This document shows positions 10,810-21,255 of a stretch of DNA of 64,000 nucleotides, in pieces. Source of the stretch: Diphasiastrum complanatum (Eukaryota; Streptophyta; Lycopodiopsida; Lycopodiales; Lycopodiaceae). A program made the translations under genes and the position numbers. The stretch covers positions 2,954,887 to 3,018,886 of the forward strand of contig CM055093.1 of the NCBI GenBank assembly GCA_029204225.1. Direction: 5' to 3'. Below the pieces are notes generated by a model. That model ran no database searches and had not been told where the DNA came from. It worked only from the letters and a program-made list of their open reading frames with translations. The first letter of the stretch is position 1, and each line of letters starts with the position of its first letter.

Positions 10810-11892
10810 GACAGATCCAGATTGGGGTGGCACGTTACAAAAAGCTAATATGCTCAGCCATCACCGCTAGATCTAAGGAGATCAAGCCAAATCAAGCTAA
10901 ATCCATCAAAATTCAGCCAGATCTGGCAAGATCGAAAAAATCCATCGGAATCCAAGGAGGATCCAGGTCCTGATAGGATAAAAAAGAAATCAGATCATCA
11001 GATTGACTGATGGATCTACTACCAAGAATCCATCAGAACTTTTAGAGAAATACCGACAATCAGATCAATCCTGGATGAAGCTGATTACCAGTTTACAAAA
11101 GTTAAAAATCAGAAAATCTCGAGATCTTGTCAAAAAACACTCTAAAAGAGCACTTTTTTCATGGATTTTTGAGATCCCCTGGGATATAGCTCTTGAAAAT
11201 TGGACAGTCACCAAATCTGACCTAGATGCATCCATGAAAATCTCTGCGAGAGTTTCTGATAGAGGAATCATCATTTTTTAGTGTATGCGAGAGTTCCCAG
11301 AAGCTGAATTTTCAAAACCCTCACAGAGCATCAAGATCATCTTACCAACCCTCGCAAGGTGCCTAAATGGAATCAAAGCATTGAAATTAGCCTCCCTACA
11401 TGGTCTGATCTTGAAAATCCAATCACAGGAACAAGTTGTATGAGAGATCACTTCTTGCAAGAGTTGAACCCTCGCAGACAGTCTGAACCCTCACAGAACC
11501 TTCGCATAGCAGTCAAATCACCTTCTGAACTCTAGCAGACTTCCTTGAGGTCTTAGAATCTTGTGAAGAAGGTGCCTGCCAAAGTTTGGGTGGAAATGAG
11601 CAAGGGAAAGTGAATTTCACCTAATATGCACTCTAAATTCTGCTATATAAGGGCTGAATTCGAGTCATTTGTCACTTTGCTAGCGAAGCTCTGCCAGAAT
11701 TTACTTTGAAATTACCAAGTTCTCCATTTGCAACCAAACTTTCTACCAGCTATCATCTGATATTACTGAACATCTCTGAACTACACTCCTTGTCTTCCAA
11801 CACTCGTTATTCTCAGTTTTCTATCGTTTCCACATATTTTCCATTCTCCACCGTTTTGCTTACTTTTCCGACCTCTAATCATCACTGCTAAC
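10810..11892 (+). other. Spacer between integrase and aORF of G1, with the leader motif and a TATA box
   Basis: Non-coding. Between about 11242 and 11540 it carries the leader words again (CTGCGAGAGTT, ATGCGAGAGTT, AACCCTCGCAAGG, GAACCCTCGCAGACAG, TTCGCATAGC), in both orientations. A good TATA box (CTATATAAGG, 11643-11652) follows. From it through GCTAGCGAAGCTCT (about 11690) the sequence matches the blocks at 2123-2190 (G2) and 54940-55010 (G3). This places a possible internal promoter about 240 bp before the aORF ATG. Confidence 0.75.
11643..11652 (+). promoter_or_regulatory. TATA box of a putative internal promoter for the aORF (G1)
   Basis: CTATATAAGG lies ~240 bp before the aORF start codon at 11893 and more than 800 bp after the integrase stop. 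Equivalent, weaker boxes lie at about 2125 (G2) and at 25033-25040 (G5). Conservation of the block between unlike elements favours function; no transcript is visible from sequence alone. Confidence 0.5.
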
Positions 11893-14181
11893 ATGGCCTC
11901 CTCATCCTCTGAAGACTCTGGCGCCAAACAGGTGATCCAGCACGACATCCCCGAGGCCACACAAATTTGGCCTCTACCCTCTGGCACTCTGATCCAACCA
12001 TGGCTACAGACAGCCAGCCCACTTCTAGCGGCAATGGGTTTTTACCCGACGCTCTTCCATTCTGAGATTGACATGGGCCTCGCCCTTCACGCTTACGCCA
12101 CCTAGGACAAGGACAAGGCTCGTTTCCACTTCCTGTACCAAAGTACCACATACAAGGTCAGGATTAATGTCGACTCGATGGTCACCATTGGCATTATGTC
12201 TGATGATTGTCAGCCCATCTCCCATCGCCACACCAAAGCTCTGATAAATTCCCATCCAGACTAACAATGGTTATCTAGAGAAGCTATTACGGAATCCGTC
12301 ATTCAAGCGGTTGCGCATCTGTTGAATAACTTTCTGGTTATTTCAACATTTCGCAAGGACATAATTCAGTCTACGCTGCTGAGTCAGATAGTGGAATCCT
12401 TTCTGGAATTTCCTAACCCCTCTGTTGTGCCATACGATTGGCATAGCTTCCTTATTCGAGAACTAACCAACTCCATCAAACCCAACATGAATCGCAGTAG
12501 GCCCCCTGTTGTGTAACTTTGCCTGTGCACTTCTCAAGACAAAAGTGTACGGTTTCCAATGCTCATCCCTCCTGTCTACCCTTGTGCCACATACTAACCT
12601 TTATCCACCATCTCAAGCATCTACCTCCTCCCAACCTGTAGTTATTAACACAACGAACGAATGTGTGGCACTGCCTCTACATCCACATCTCCACCCGTTA
12701 TCCAAAGACATGTCTCCACTGTCGCACTAACCACTCCATCCACCACCGTCACTTCTTCTTCCGTGCAACCCCCCACTCCGATTTCTGTTGTCACTACCTC
12801 TCTTCCTGTTCCATCCACATCTGTTTCTGTCTCCATCCCCGTTTCTTCTGTTGATACCACTCCTACTTCTCTTCCAGTGTCCACTGCTCCATCCATCACC
12901 ATCGCATCCTCCATCACTCCTGCCACTACTGTTGCTCCTCTCACATTCAATCCTTCTTATTCACAACTGTCCCTCGACACTCTGGCATGGATGCAAGTTA
13001 TCAATTTTTACCCCCACGCCAGACACTTTCTGCTCCATCCTCACCTTCTTCCATACTCCAGACCACCCTCCAATTTCCCTCTGTTCCTTCCATCCTCTCG
13101 TTCGGACAAACCGTCCTCACCCATGTTTCCATAGTTTTTCTCAAACCCCACCCGCTTCGCCAACAACCCAACACATGAGCTCGCCCAGGCCAAGCAAGCC
13201 CTCAAGGCGTGCCAAAAATTCATGGACGCGAAGGCCCAGCCCAACCCTGTGGTAATTCCACCGCCACCTAATTTTGACGCTGCGCAGACTAGTACCAGCC
13301 AAGATCAAAGCCAGCAGGCAACAGGGGGATCTCAAACAAATCAATAGTCTGAAGGCCAAGACCAAGGGCAGACAAATACGACTGTTGAGACGCAAGACCA
13401 GAGCCAAGGCACATCATCCAGAGGTTTGCGCACAATATCTGTCAGCCGAGCCTTCTGAAGGCCGAAGTCCGTGGAGGAGAAAATCAATGAAGTTTTATCC
13501 AAGTACCCCCACGAGTCATCTCGAGGCGGTTGGCAGATATCGTTTTCTGCTCAGACAATCAAGGGAAAAGAACTGCAAGCGTTACCCGCCCTCCAACCAC
13601 AACCAGAGTGGCATCAGCAGTTATTTGAAAGAGACCCTGTGGCCATTAGGGCCTACGTGACAAGTCCACAACAATTACGGGTGAACGCGCATTTCCTGCC
13701 ATGTACACAAAGATCCAAATGGGTGGAATGCAACACCCCTCTGGACAAGATCACACTTCATAATTTTAATTGACCGATCATACCATCGCAATATGGGTGG
13801 ACGACGGATGTAGACGCCAGAAGGGCTCTCACCACGTTCGAAAACCAGTATATCAATTGTCCTGATCCCACAGTCCGTGCGACAGCCACTTATGTCCAGG
13901 ACTTAGAACACCTGATGGGGATTGAAACTAAATGGGATGATTTTCTTCCCACAATATTCTTTGATCCTAATAAGGCGCCAGCTTCCGACAAAGTCGAAGA
14001 TCAGTTGCCAGTCGCTCGTGTATATTATCGAGCTACATTCCTTGGAGAACCTTGGACGCGCCGATTCCAAGCCTAGATTGATCAAGAATGGCTAACAGGA
14101 GTCCACAAGTCCTTCCACACGCCCAAGGACTCGAAGAAACTGGACCGTCTCAACTTCATAATAAACGTTACGGTTACCTGA
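11893..14181 (+). pseudogene. Additional ORF (aORF) of gypsy element G1, product not recognised
   Basis: Starts MASSSSEDSGAKQVIQHDIPEA. An N-terminal block (HFLYQSTTYKVRINVDSMVTIGI; later SVVPYDWHSFLIREL) is followed by a Ser/Thr/Pro-rich linker (about 12640-13250), a Gln-rich stretch, and a C-terminal block. The C-terminal block starts KINEVLSKYPHESSRGGWQIS and includes WDDFLPTIFFDPNKAP, DQLPVARVYYRA and WTRRFQA-IDQEW. Stops (TAG 12103-12105, TAA about 12261, a TAG near 14070) and several frameshifts break it; the reconstructed span is ~760 codons. Paralogues: G2, G3, G5. The layout loosely recalls the 'putative plant transposon protein' domain seen in other plant gypsy elements, but I see no diagnostic motif. 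Confidence 0.75.
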
Positions 14182-14262
14182 TCCACTAGAGGCGGGCAAA
14201 GAGGACGCTCTACTAAACCGGCAGAGTGCCGAGGGACCAGCACTACTTCAGGTCGTGGGTCC

Positions 14263-15080
14263 TGTTGGGGGTATTCCCAACAAAGTTTAAATAAATAAAA
14301 TCATCCAATAAAATGTGTTGCGAGGGCATGGCATCCTGCGTGTATAAGCCCATGGCCCAATGAGCACGCAAATAAAGTTCTAAATAAAATAAACATGACT
14401 TGGACCTTGGAATTAAAATAAAACTAGAGGCTCAATGTCATTTTTAAACTTAGAGATCACTTTTTAGAGTTGGGTCCAAATTGGGACTCACATGAATCTT
14501 GTGATTTCTAATGTACCTTTTGTGAACCCTTGGATCAAGTTGGGTCCAAGATGAATGGATAGGATCATTGTGAATAGTAGGATTGAGGGGCAAGGGCCTT
14601 CCCCATTTTATAAAAAGGCACCATTTGTACACTAATTCCATGCTTAATGAGAAGGAGGAAACTCTACCATTTTTGGAAGAGAAACATCCTCATTTGCTAT
14701 TCACTACTTGCTAATGCTCTTGATTGTGTTTTCCATTGCTTTCTATTTCCATGTTTATTGTTTGCCATAGTGTATGCTTTTATATTAGCAAGCATAAGGA
14801 GCATTTGAGCTAACCTCCACTCTCACTCTCTATCTCTCTCTCTTTTTCTCTTCTCTTCTCAACCTCTTCTTTTCTATCCCTTCCCTTCACCCAAATCATG
14901 ATGAATGTTAGTGTAGAGGAGTAGAGTTAAAGGAGAGCACTGTTAGTGGTGAGTAGAGTTAAGGGAGAAAGTAGAAAATTAACTAAAAGTAGCATCTATG
15001 CATAATTAGGTACCTATCCAGTGATCTAACCCTTGTTGACAGGCAGGAGGGCTATACTACGCGAGATCCACGACCCTACA
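14263..15080 (+). repeat. 3' LTR of G1
   Basis: An 818-bp direct copy of 4630-5455, TGTTGGGGG to CCCTACA, with TATAAAAAGG at 14609-14618. It is followed by TACTC (15081-15085), the right target-site copy. The sequence before it (GGTCGTGGGTCC) is only weakly purine-rich as a polypurine tract. Confidence 0.92.
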
Positions 15081-15659
15081 TACTCTCCTCGGCCACAAGC
15101 ACACTATGGAGCTTGTCAATGGAAGGTAGTGCATCTTGAATAGGAAAGCTTTGTACAAGATTGGAGAACTCATCTCCAAGACCATTCAAAATGATTTGGA
15201 CAAGTTCATCATCATGAATACCCTCACTAATGATGGAAAATTTTTTGTTGAGAGATTTTATTCTCAAGACATACTCTTGAGCACTCTCATCAATCCCTCT
15301 AATGCTTTGAAGAACTTTGTTTCTAATCATAAGCACTCTAGAGGTATTTTTATATTTTTAAGGTAGTTTCATGCCTCCTTGGCCGAGGTACAAGATGCCA
15401 CTTCCTTTAGAAGTTCATTACTAACATTCATTTTCAAACAATGTAATGCTAGTCTAGCTCTCTTTTTGTACCTCACTTGATCTTGCCCTCCTTGAGGTTC
15501 TTCTCCCTCTCCTATGACAAGATCAAACATATCTTGGAGCACAAGTAGTGACTCCATTCTTACTTTCCAAGTTGAATGATTATTAGAATTTAGCCTTTCA
15601 CTATCCTCAAGAAGATAGGCTCCAATTGAACCCATACTATCTACTAACAAGTACAACAA
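15081..15659 (-). pseudogene. copia gag N-terminal half, family C
   Basis: The minus strand encodes SIGAYLLEDSERLNSNNHSTWKVRMESLL, LALHCLKMNVSNELL and, after a frameshift near 15340-15370, SAQEYVLRIKSLNKKF, ELVQIILNGLGDEF and HSVLVAEES. This is the UBN2/gag capsid region of plant copia elements. It is cut by G1 at codon VAEES; the rest is at 3942-4629. Related gag sequences lie in copia B (39513-40715) and C2 (60493-61973). Confidence 0.9.
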
Positions 15660-16245
15660 ATGTACTATTCAAAGGCTCTCCCTTCTTCCTTTCTCAGAAT
15701 TTAGCTAAAATGCTACTCTCTTGAATGTCACTAGACCCAAGAAGCAATATCTATAATGATCTTGAACTCAAAAAGATTTGGAAAAATGTATTCTGCACAA
15801 TCTATTCACTGAGGAGCTTGGATTTGACTCTTGGGAGGCCAATGCCTTCTAATGGTGTTTAGAATAGTTTTAGTTTCACTCTTGAACTAAAAAAACATAA
15901 GCCTCAAATTCTCTCTCAAGGATTTGTAGGTTTAATAAGCTTCTAACACCATTTACTCATCAAATCTATAAAGGAAACAATGGTTTTTCATAAGCACATC
16001 ACTAGTTTCACTCTACACAACTTGTTTGAAGCTCAAATATCGAAAAAACACAAAGTTTTGGTGAAATTACAACCCCAGTAGCCTCTCACACATGTGAGAA
16101 GTACATCTAAACTTTCCACACTAATCTGAATCTCAACATTACAAGTAAACTATTAGAAAAGTTCGCCCTCCTTCAAAATGAATCTAGCACCAATGCTTTC
16201 ACCAAAATGAAGATTTTTGGATCATCAACTAAGCTCTTTGACTTG
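15660..16245 (-). other. 5' leader of copia C
   Basis: Non-coding DNA between the gag start and the primer-binding site, about as long as the equivalent leader in copia B (40716-41310). I see nothing else in it. Confidence 0.6.
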
Positions 16246-16257
16246 GCTCTGATACCA
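16246..16257 (-). promoter_or_regulatory. Primer-binding site of copia C (initiator tRNA-Met)
   Basis: The minus strand reads TGGTATCAGAGC, the standard copia site complementary to the 3' end of initiator tRNA-Met. On the plus strand it is followed by TGTCAAAATTCAC, probably the last bases of an LTR whose remainder is missing: aORF sequence of G2 resumes by 16286. Confidence 0.9.
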
Positions 16258-16285
16258 TGTCAAAATTCACCGTAATGGACTAATC

Positions 16286-17041
16286 AGCGTCGAGGACCAG
16301 ATCCAGAATTTCTTAAAGCAACATCTGCATGAGTCCTCGCATGGTGGTTGGGTTCTGAAGTTTAAGACCTCCGAGATAGAGGCCGGCAAAGAGTTGGACA
16401 AAATACTTGCATTGGGAGAGCAGCTGGCATGGAGAATTACAGTGTTTGAGAAAACTCTAGAATCAATCAGGAGTTACGTTGCCAGCCCTCGTCAATTGCG
16501 GGTCGATTCTTATTATGTGCCAATGCCGAGAAGGAATAAATGAAAAGATTTGGGATTGGCTAGGGACAAAATCACAATCCATATGCCCAATTGGCCAATT
16601 ATCCATCAGCCCTACAGCTGGACAATTTCAATGGACTTACACCAAGCTTTACAAGCATACTAGAGAGAGTATGTCCACTCTCCAGATCCAACGGTGCCAC
16701 AATCGGCACTATTTGCAAAAGATTTAACTCTGTTGGCGTCAATGGCAACCAGATGGGACGATTGCCTCCCTCCTCTGGCATTCGATCCAAATAAGCTGAT
16801 GGCCTCAAAGAATATCAAAGATCAGCTATCGGTTGCTCGTTTATACTTTCGTGCAGCAATGATGGGAGGCTCCTGGAAATCACGCTTCACATCATGGACA
16901 GCCTCAAAGTGGATTGTCGAAGCCCATCGTTGTTTTCTGCCCCACAATTTGAATTTTAATACTGCTCGCCTCGACTTTATGGAGAAGGTGCAATACCATT
17001 TAATCAAGATTCGGTGCAAAGCCAATAAAAGTCTCCAATAA
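16286..17041 (+). pseudogene. C-terminal part of the aORF, element G2
   Basis: Encodes SVEDQIQNFLKQHLHESSHGGWVLKF, SYVASPRQLRVDSYYVPMPRR, then after frameshifts DPTVPQSALFAKDLTLLAS, RWDDCLPPLAFDPNKLM, DQLSVARLYFRAAM and SWKSRFTSWTASKWIVEAHR, ending KANKSLQ with a stop at 17039-17041. Identical in order to G1 (13450-14181), G3 and G5. It is the continuation of 2268-2455, separated by ~13.8 kb of nested insertions. Confidence 0.82.
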
Positions 17042-17072
17042 TTTTGTCTCGTAGGTGTTGGGACCGCCACCA

Positions 17073-17089
17073 GTTTTGGTGGGGGATAC
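17073..17089 (+). promoter_or_regulatory. Polypurine tract region of G2
   Basis: GTTTTGGTGGGGGATAC directly precedes the LTR start TGTTGGAGG. The same GTTTTGGTGGGGGATA block, inverted, precedes the G3 LTR at 54008-54024. It is the expected primer site for plus-strand synthesis. Confidence 0.75.
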
Positions 17090-17824
17090 TGTTGGAGGGT
17101 TTGCCCAAGACAACCCTAACCCTAGTTAATAAGTGAAAAGGGATTTGGCACCCTGCGTGTGTAAAACCAACCCGATGATCACATAGTTATTTGATTGATT
17201 AGTTAAAAGTCAATAAAAAGACTTTAGGCCTTTTTGCGGGACTTTTAATGTCGTAGGGCCTAAATGTTAAGTTAGTGAATAAAGTTGGGTTTCCCTCCAA
17301 ATTGGATGGTTCCCACACTTTTTTAAATTTGAATAATTAGGGAAGCAGAAATGGACCAACAGGATTCAGAGGCCAGGGTCCTCCTCTCTATTATAAAAAG
17401 GGACCAACTCGAGTTCCTACACATGTTCATTTCCTCATTTCAATAAAGCAGATTGGTTCTCTTCAGAAATGGATTGATGAATGTCCTTGCTCTTCTTCTT
17501 CCCTCCTCCATCTCTCATGCTTTCTTTGGTTTTTGCTAATTGTTGGATCTGAATGTTATTGGGATTGAGTGTTATTATACTTTTTATGAGAGAGAAGGGG
17601 AGAGAGAGAAAGGGTAAGCTATCTTTGTTGTGAATGTGTAGTGTTAATGGATTGTAGTGTTAAGGTTTAGGGTTAATGGATGTTAGAGTTAGATTTGGAT
17701 CCTCCATTCATGTTGAAATCTGAACTATACTATCACTCTCATGGGAACGAACTTACGCGTGTCTCTTGATGCTAGATTGACTAGATCCTGGATTCAGGTT
17801 AGGCAAGGAAAGAAACCCACTACA
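17090..17824 (+). repeat. 3' LTR of G2 (LTR family G)
   Basis: 735 bp from TGTTGGAGG to CCACTACA, bounded by comparison with the 760-bp inverted copy at 53248-54007. It carries a TATA box (TTATAAAAAGGG, about 17391), a T/C-rich stretch and a run of GTTAATGG-like words about 14 nt apart (17640-17690). Further partial copies lie at 25408-25685 (minus) and 48592-49006 (plus). Confidence 0.88.
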
Positions 17825-17859
17825 GGGATGCTACATGGAATATGGATCTTTAGGATATA

Positions 17860-18385
17860 ATGTCCTGTATACCCAGAGGTCCAGATTTGTTTTTCCATCA
17901 GCCCTATAGCGCAAATAATTATCAACTGATAAGCAAGATGCTTTGACACCTCTTTTAATCAAAAGAGCATATTCTTCATTAAGATCGATCTTGGTTCCAG
18001 AATATCAATGCATTTTTTATAGAGAATGATTTTATTTCAAACTCAACAGACTCGAATGTCTACTTTAAGTCTGTATCAGATTACTTCATTATCATTCTCT
18101 CTATGTAGATGATACACTCTTATTTAGTAACAATCTGAATCTAATGAAGGATAAAAAATGCATGCTGGCCTAGGAATACAAGATGCCTGACATGGGTCCA
18201 GCCCACTATTGTCTCGGAATCCAAATCCAACGAGATCGACCCATCAGATTGATTTTCATCAATCAGCAACAATATCTCAACAACGTGCTAAAAAAGTATG
18301 GTATGACCAACTACAAACCAAGTCACTTTCCACTTGACCCTGGACTAAAGTTATCAAAGGAACAATTTTCTCAAAGAAAAGGAGG
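17860..18385 (+). pseudogene. copia reverse transcriptase fragment, family D
   Basis: Decayed plus-strand RT: YVDDTLLFSNN (catalytic YVDD, about 18100), MPDMGPAHYCLGIQI and FINQQQYLNNVLKKYGMTNYKPSHFPLDP (18183-18360). Several stops lie upstream. The fragment ends near 18385, where an unrelated frame begins. Confidence 0.83.
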
Positions 18386-18387
18386 AA

Positions 18388-18483
18388 ATGAAGCGCTACC
18401 CGTTTCAATCCATCATCGACTCACTAGCCAAATATCCCAAGGGCGGTTACCAACTTTGTACATATACAAAGACGGGCGTAAAT
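18388..18483 (+). pseudogene. Possible short aORF-like scrap joined to copia D
   Basis: One short frame reads MKRYPFQSIIDSLAKYPKGG then YQLCTYTKTGVNS. The I-x2-L-x-KYP...GG(W/Y) pattern resembles the start of the aORF C-terminal block in G1 (VLSKYPHESSRGGWQI) and G5 (KKYPTMKERGGYIL). It is short and could be chance. Confidence 0.3.
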
Positions 18484-18940
18484 AGCATTTAATGCTTGTA
18501 AGATATTTTTGAAGACACTTGTAAATATATACTACCTGAATCAAGCTATGAAAAAGAGTCTTTATGTAAGTTAATAAAAGTGCTGTCTCAACACAATCAA
18601 AGTTCTTCTGTAGCTAGTGTTATCACGCTTAGCAAGCTGAAGTTATTACTTCAAGCCATTGTACTCACTGTTGATATTAATCAGAGTGCAATTTTTGTCT
18701 TACTACTGTATTGTTCAATTTGTATGAATCATTCTTCTTGAATATTTTTGCTACTAACTATTGTGCTTCCATTCCTACACGCCTATGCTCAAAGCTTTGA
18801 GCTTCCGTTGCCGGTCATCTCCATGTTTTACGACAATTCGGTAGCTATCTTCACCAGTTGAGTAGGTTGATTGGTATTTTGCATCATAAAATAATAATTC
18901 AATAAAAATATGCATGTAATAAGGTATTACAAAGATGCTC
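18484..18940. other. Intergenic stretch with no recognised feature
   Basis: AT-rich, with stop codons in every frame and no repeat that I can match elsewhere in the window. Confidence 0.5.
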
Positions 18941-19665
18941 TGACATTTCAGACTTGGCCATCTTAACTTCAACAGTATCCAGCAAATGTCCGATCAGAGT
19001 CTAGTACAAGATCTACCTTCAATCAACAAGCTAACTTCTCTATGCAAAAGTTGTATTATCAGCAAGCATGCTAGAAGCCCTTTCATTTCAGACTCAAGCC
19101 CTTTCATTTCAGACTCAATTCATACTTCCAAGGGCTTACTAGATCTTGTGCATAGTGTCATTTGTGGCCCGATGCAGACTGCTTCAACAGGGGGTGCTCT
19201 CTGTTTCATAACCTTACCTCTAAGCTTGTTTTAACCTTACTAGAATAAGGACTGAAGAGGACACCTATGGATCAGTTTCTTCGATGACTTCTCACGAAGG
19301 ACTGCTACTCACAAGCTCGACACCGACTCCGACATAGTCAGAACCTCGACAAATTCAAACACATCAGAGGACTGAAGTTCAACCCAGAAGATCGAACCGA
19401 TCCAGATAGCCTCCATCCCGATTTATGGATGATCCAGTCTGCTACTTTGTGCAGGAACCATCTACTGTTTCTGACGCAAATGTCAACACCTAATGCTGAC
19501 TAGTGGAAAGCCGCAATGGACATTGAATTCGATTCTCTTATCAAGAATCAAACATGGACTGTAACTCAACTACCAAAGTATCGAAACCCGATTTCATGCA
19601 AATGGATATCTAAGGCTAAGTATGATGTTGAAGGAAGACTCAAAGATCAATCTCATATTTCAAGT
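18941..19665 (+). pseudogene. copia fragment (GAG-pre-integrase and RT N-terminus), family E, plus copy
   Basis: Encodes LGHLNFNSIQQMSDQSLVQDLP and CKSCIISKHARSPF (zinc-binding pre-integrase), then integrase start LLDLVHSVICGPMQ. After a large internal deletion the RT N-terminus follows: WKAAMDIEFDSLIKNQTWTV, PISCKWISKAKYDVEGRLKD. It is closely related, in inverted orientation, to 19740-21250. Confidence 0.8.
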
Positions 19666-19739
19666 GCTTCGTGAAATGATAAACTAGTATGTGAAATGTA
19701 TAAAGACCTCATAAGGTGTCTTGCCATTCAGGGCTTTGG

Positions 19740-21250
19740 GGATGGATCAATCCTGCAAATAGGCAGCTGTGCGTAGAGTCTTGATCTTCCTCTAGGTCTG
19801 ATTTTCTGCAAACGCCTTGAACTGCTTAAAGAACTTAAACGCTTCAGATTTTTTTCTTCATAAAGTAGGTAGCAGTCCTTCGAGAGAAGTCGTCGATGAA
19901 GGTTAGGAAATAGAGAGCTCTCCCTTTGGAAGCAGTCTGCATCGAGCCACAAATGTCGCTATGTACAGGTCAAGCAAGCCCTTGGATGTATGAACTGAGT
20001 CTGAAATGAAGGGGCTTCTAGCATGCTTGCTAATAATATAGCTTTCACATGGAGAAGTTGGCTTGCTGACAGAAGGCAGATCTTGTACTAGACCTTGAGC
20101 AGACATTTGCTGAATACTACTGAAATTAAGATGGCCAAGTCTAAAACTCCATAGCATATCAGTTGATTCAGAAGTAGCTGTGTGAAGAGCTTGATTGTTA
20201 GAAGAGTAGCAATGGCTGAGTTTGTAAAGATAGCCAGAACCTTCCGGGATTCATCAAGAATTGTGCAGTCTTCTATATTGAATTCGACCCTTCGACCTGA
20301 ATCAATGATTTTGCTAACTGAGAGCAGATTCTTGGTCAGATTTGAAATGTGGAGAACATTGGACAACGACTTGACTTCACCTCTTTTGAATTCAACTTTG
20401 ACTGTTTCTTCACCTTTGATTGAATGTGATGAGTTGTCTCCAAGTTGCACAACTCGAGAGTGGGTGAATGACTTATAGTCTATGAACCAGTCACCATGGT
20501 GAATCATGTGTTGAGTTGCTCTGGAATCTAGATACCAAAAATCGATATCCTGTTGTTCTCCTACTTTGGTCATGAAAGTTGCTTCATCTTCTTCTTGTTG
20601 CTGATTTGAGTGAGTGGTTGTAGCACTATGTGCTTGTTGTCAGAACTGCTTCTTCTTTTCGTTGTTGTATTAAAAAGTTCGATAGTCCTTGATTTCATGG
20701 CCAGTCCTTTTACAGTATCTGTAGAAAAGTTTTTGCATTGGTTGGAATGATGAAGAGCTTGAATTCGATCATGAATTGAAATTTGGTCCAGATTGCATGT
20801 TGCTCTTCTTGTCAGTATAACCTGACTTTGTAGATCTCTTGGATCTAAACTTTTGATTTTTTGAATATAGAACTTGAGGATCCGATCCTGAGCCTGAGGA
20901 GGATGTTGATCTTCTGATCTCCTCTTGTAGGAGCAGCGAAATTACTCTTGATAGAGTGAGGTGCTTCTGGGTAGAAATTGCCATCACCCAATGTTCGTAG
21001 TCTTCAGGTAGACTCGATAATAGAGTCATGATAGCATCGAAATCTTCTATGACTGAGCCAGTTGTAGTCATTTGCTCCAAAAGATTTTTTAACATGTTGA
21101 GATGACTCGAAACACTTTCTGTGTCAGACATTCTCAGGGTGAAGAATTTCTTCCTCAAGTGTAACTTAGAAGTAACATCCTTGATATCGTAGAGAGTTGA
21201 TAGGATGTCTCATGCATCTTTAGCAGTCTAAGCAGCACATATGTGACTGA
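19740..21250 (-). pseudogene. copia gag, protease and integrase start, family E, minus copy
   Basis: Minus strand: gag (RKKFFTLRMSDTESVSSHLN, LPEDYEHWVMAIST, SRVISLLLQEEIRR), then protease with DSRATQHM in place of the D-S-G motif (Gly to Arg, so inactive) and LSNVLHISNLTKNLLSVSK. The pre-integrase zinc block LGHLNFSSIQQMSAQGLVQDLP and KKKSEAFKFFKQFKAFAEN follow, truncated at about 19740. The gag N-terminus is cut at 21255 by the LTR of G5. Confidence 0.87.
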
Positions 21251-21255
21251 TCGAA

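Larger units (their letters stand above)
4630..15080 (+). mobile_element. Ty3/gypsy LTR retrotransposon G1, full-length outline, internally decayed
   Basis: Two direct LTRs (4630-5455 and 14263-15080) each begin TGTTGG and end CTACA, and are flanked by a 5-bp duplication TACTC (4625-4629, 15081-15085). A tRNA-Asp primer-binding site follows the left LTR. Internal order: leader, gag, (protease and RT N-terminus deleted), RT, RNase H, integrase, spacer, aORF. The LTRs differ by small indels and substitutions and the ORFs carry many stops, so the insertion is not recent. It sits inside the gag of a minus-strand copia element. The integrase tail and tRNA-Asp site suggest the Tat/Athila side of the family. 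Confidence 0.93.

Noticed and set aside
12661-13134. Ser/Thr/Pro-rich frame as a separate secreted or cell-wall protein gene
   Set aside because: It lies in order between N- and C-terminal aORF blocks of G1, and G5 has a similar linker in the same place.
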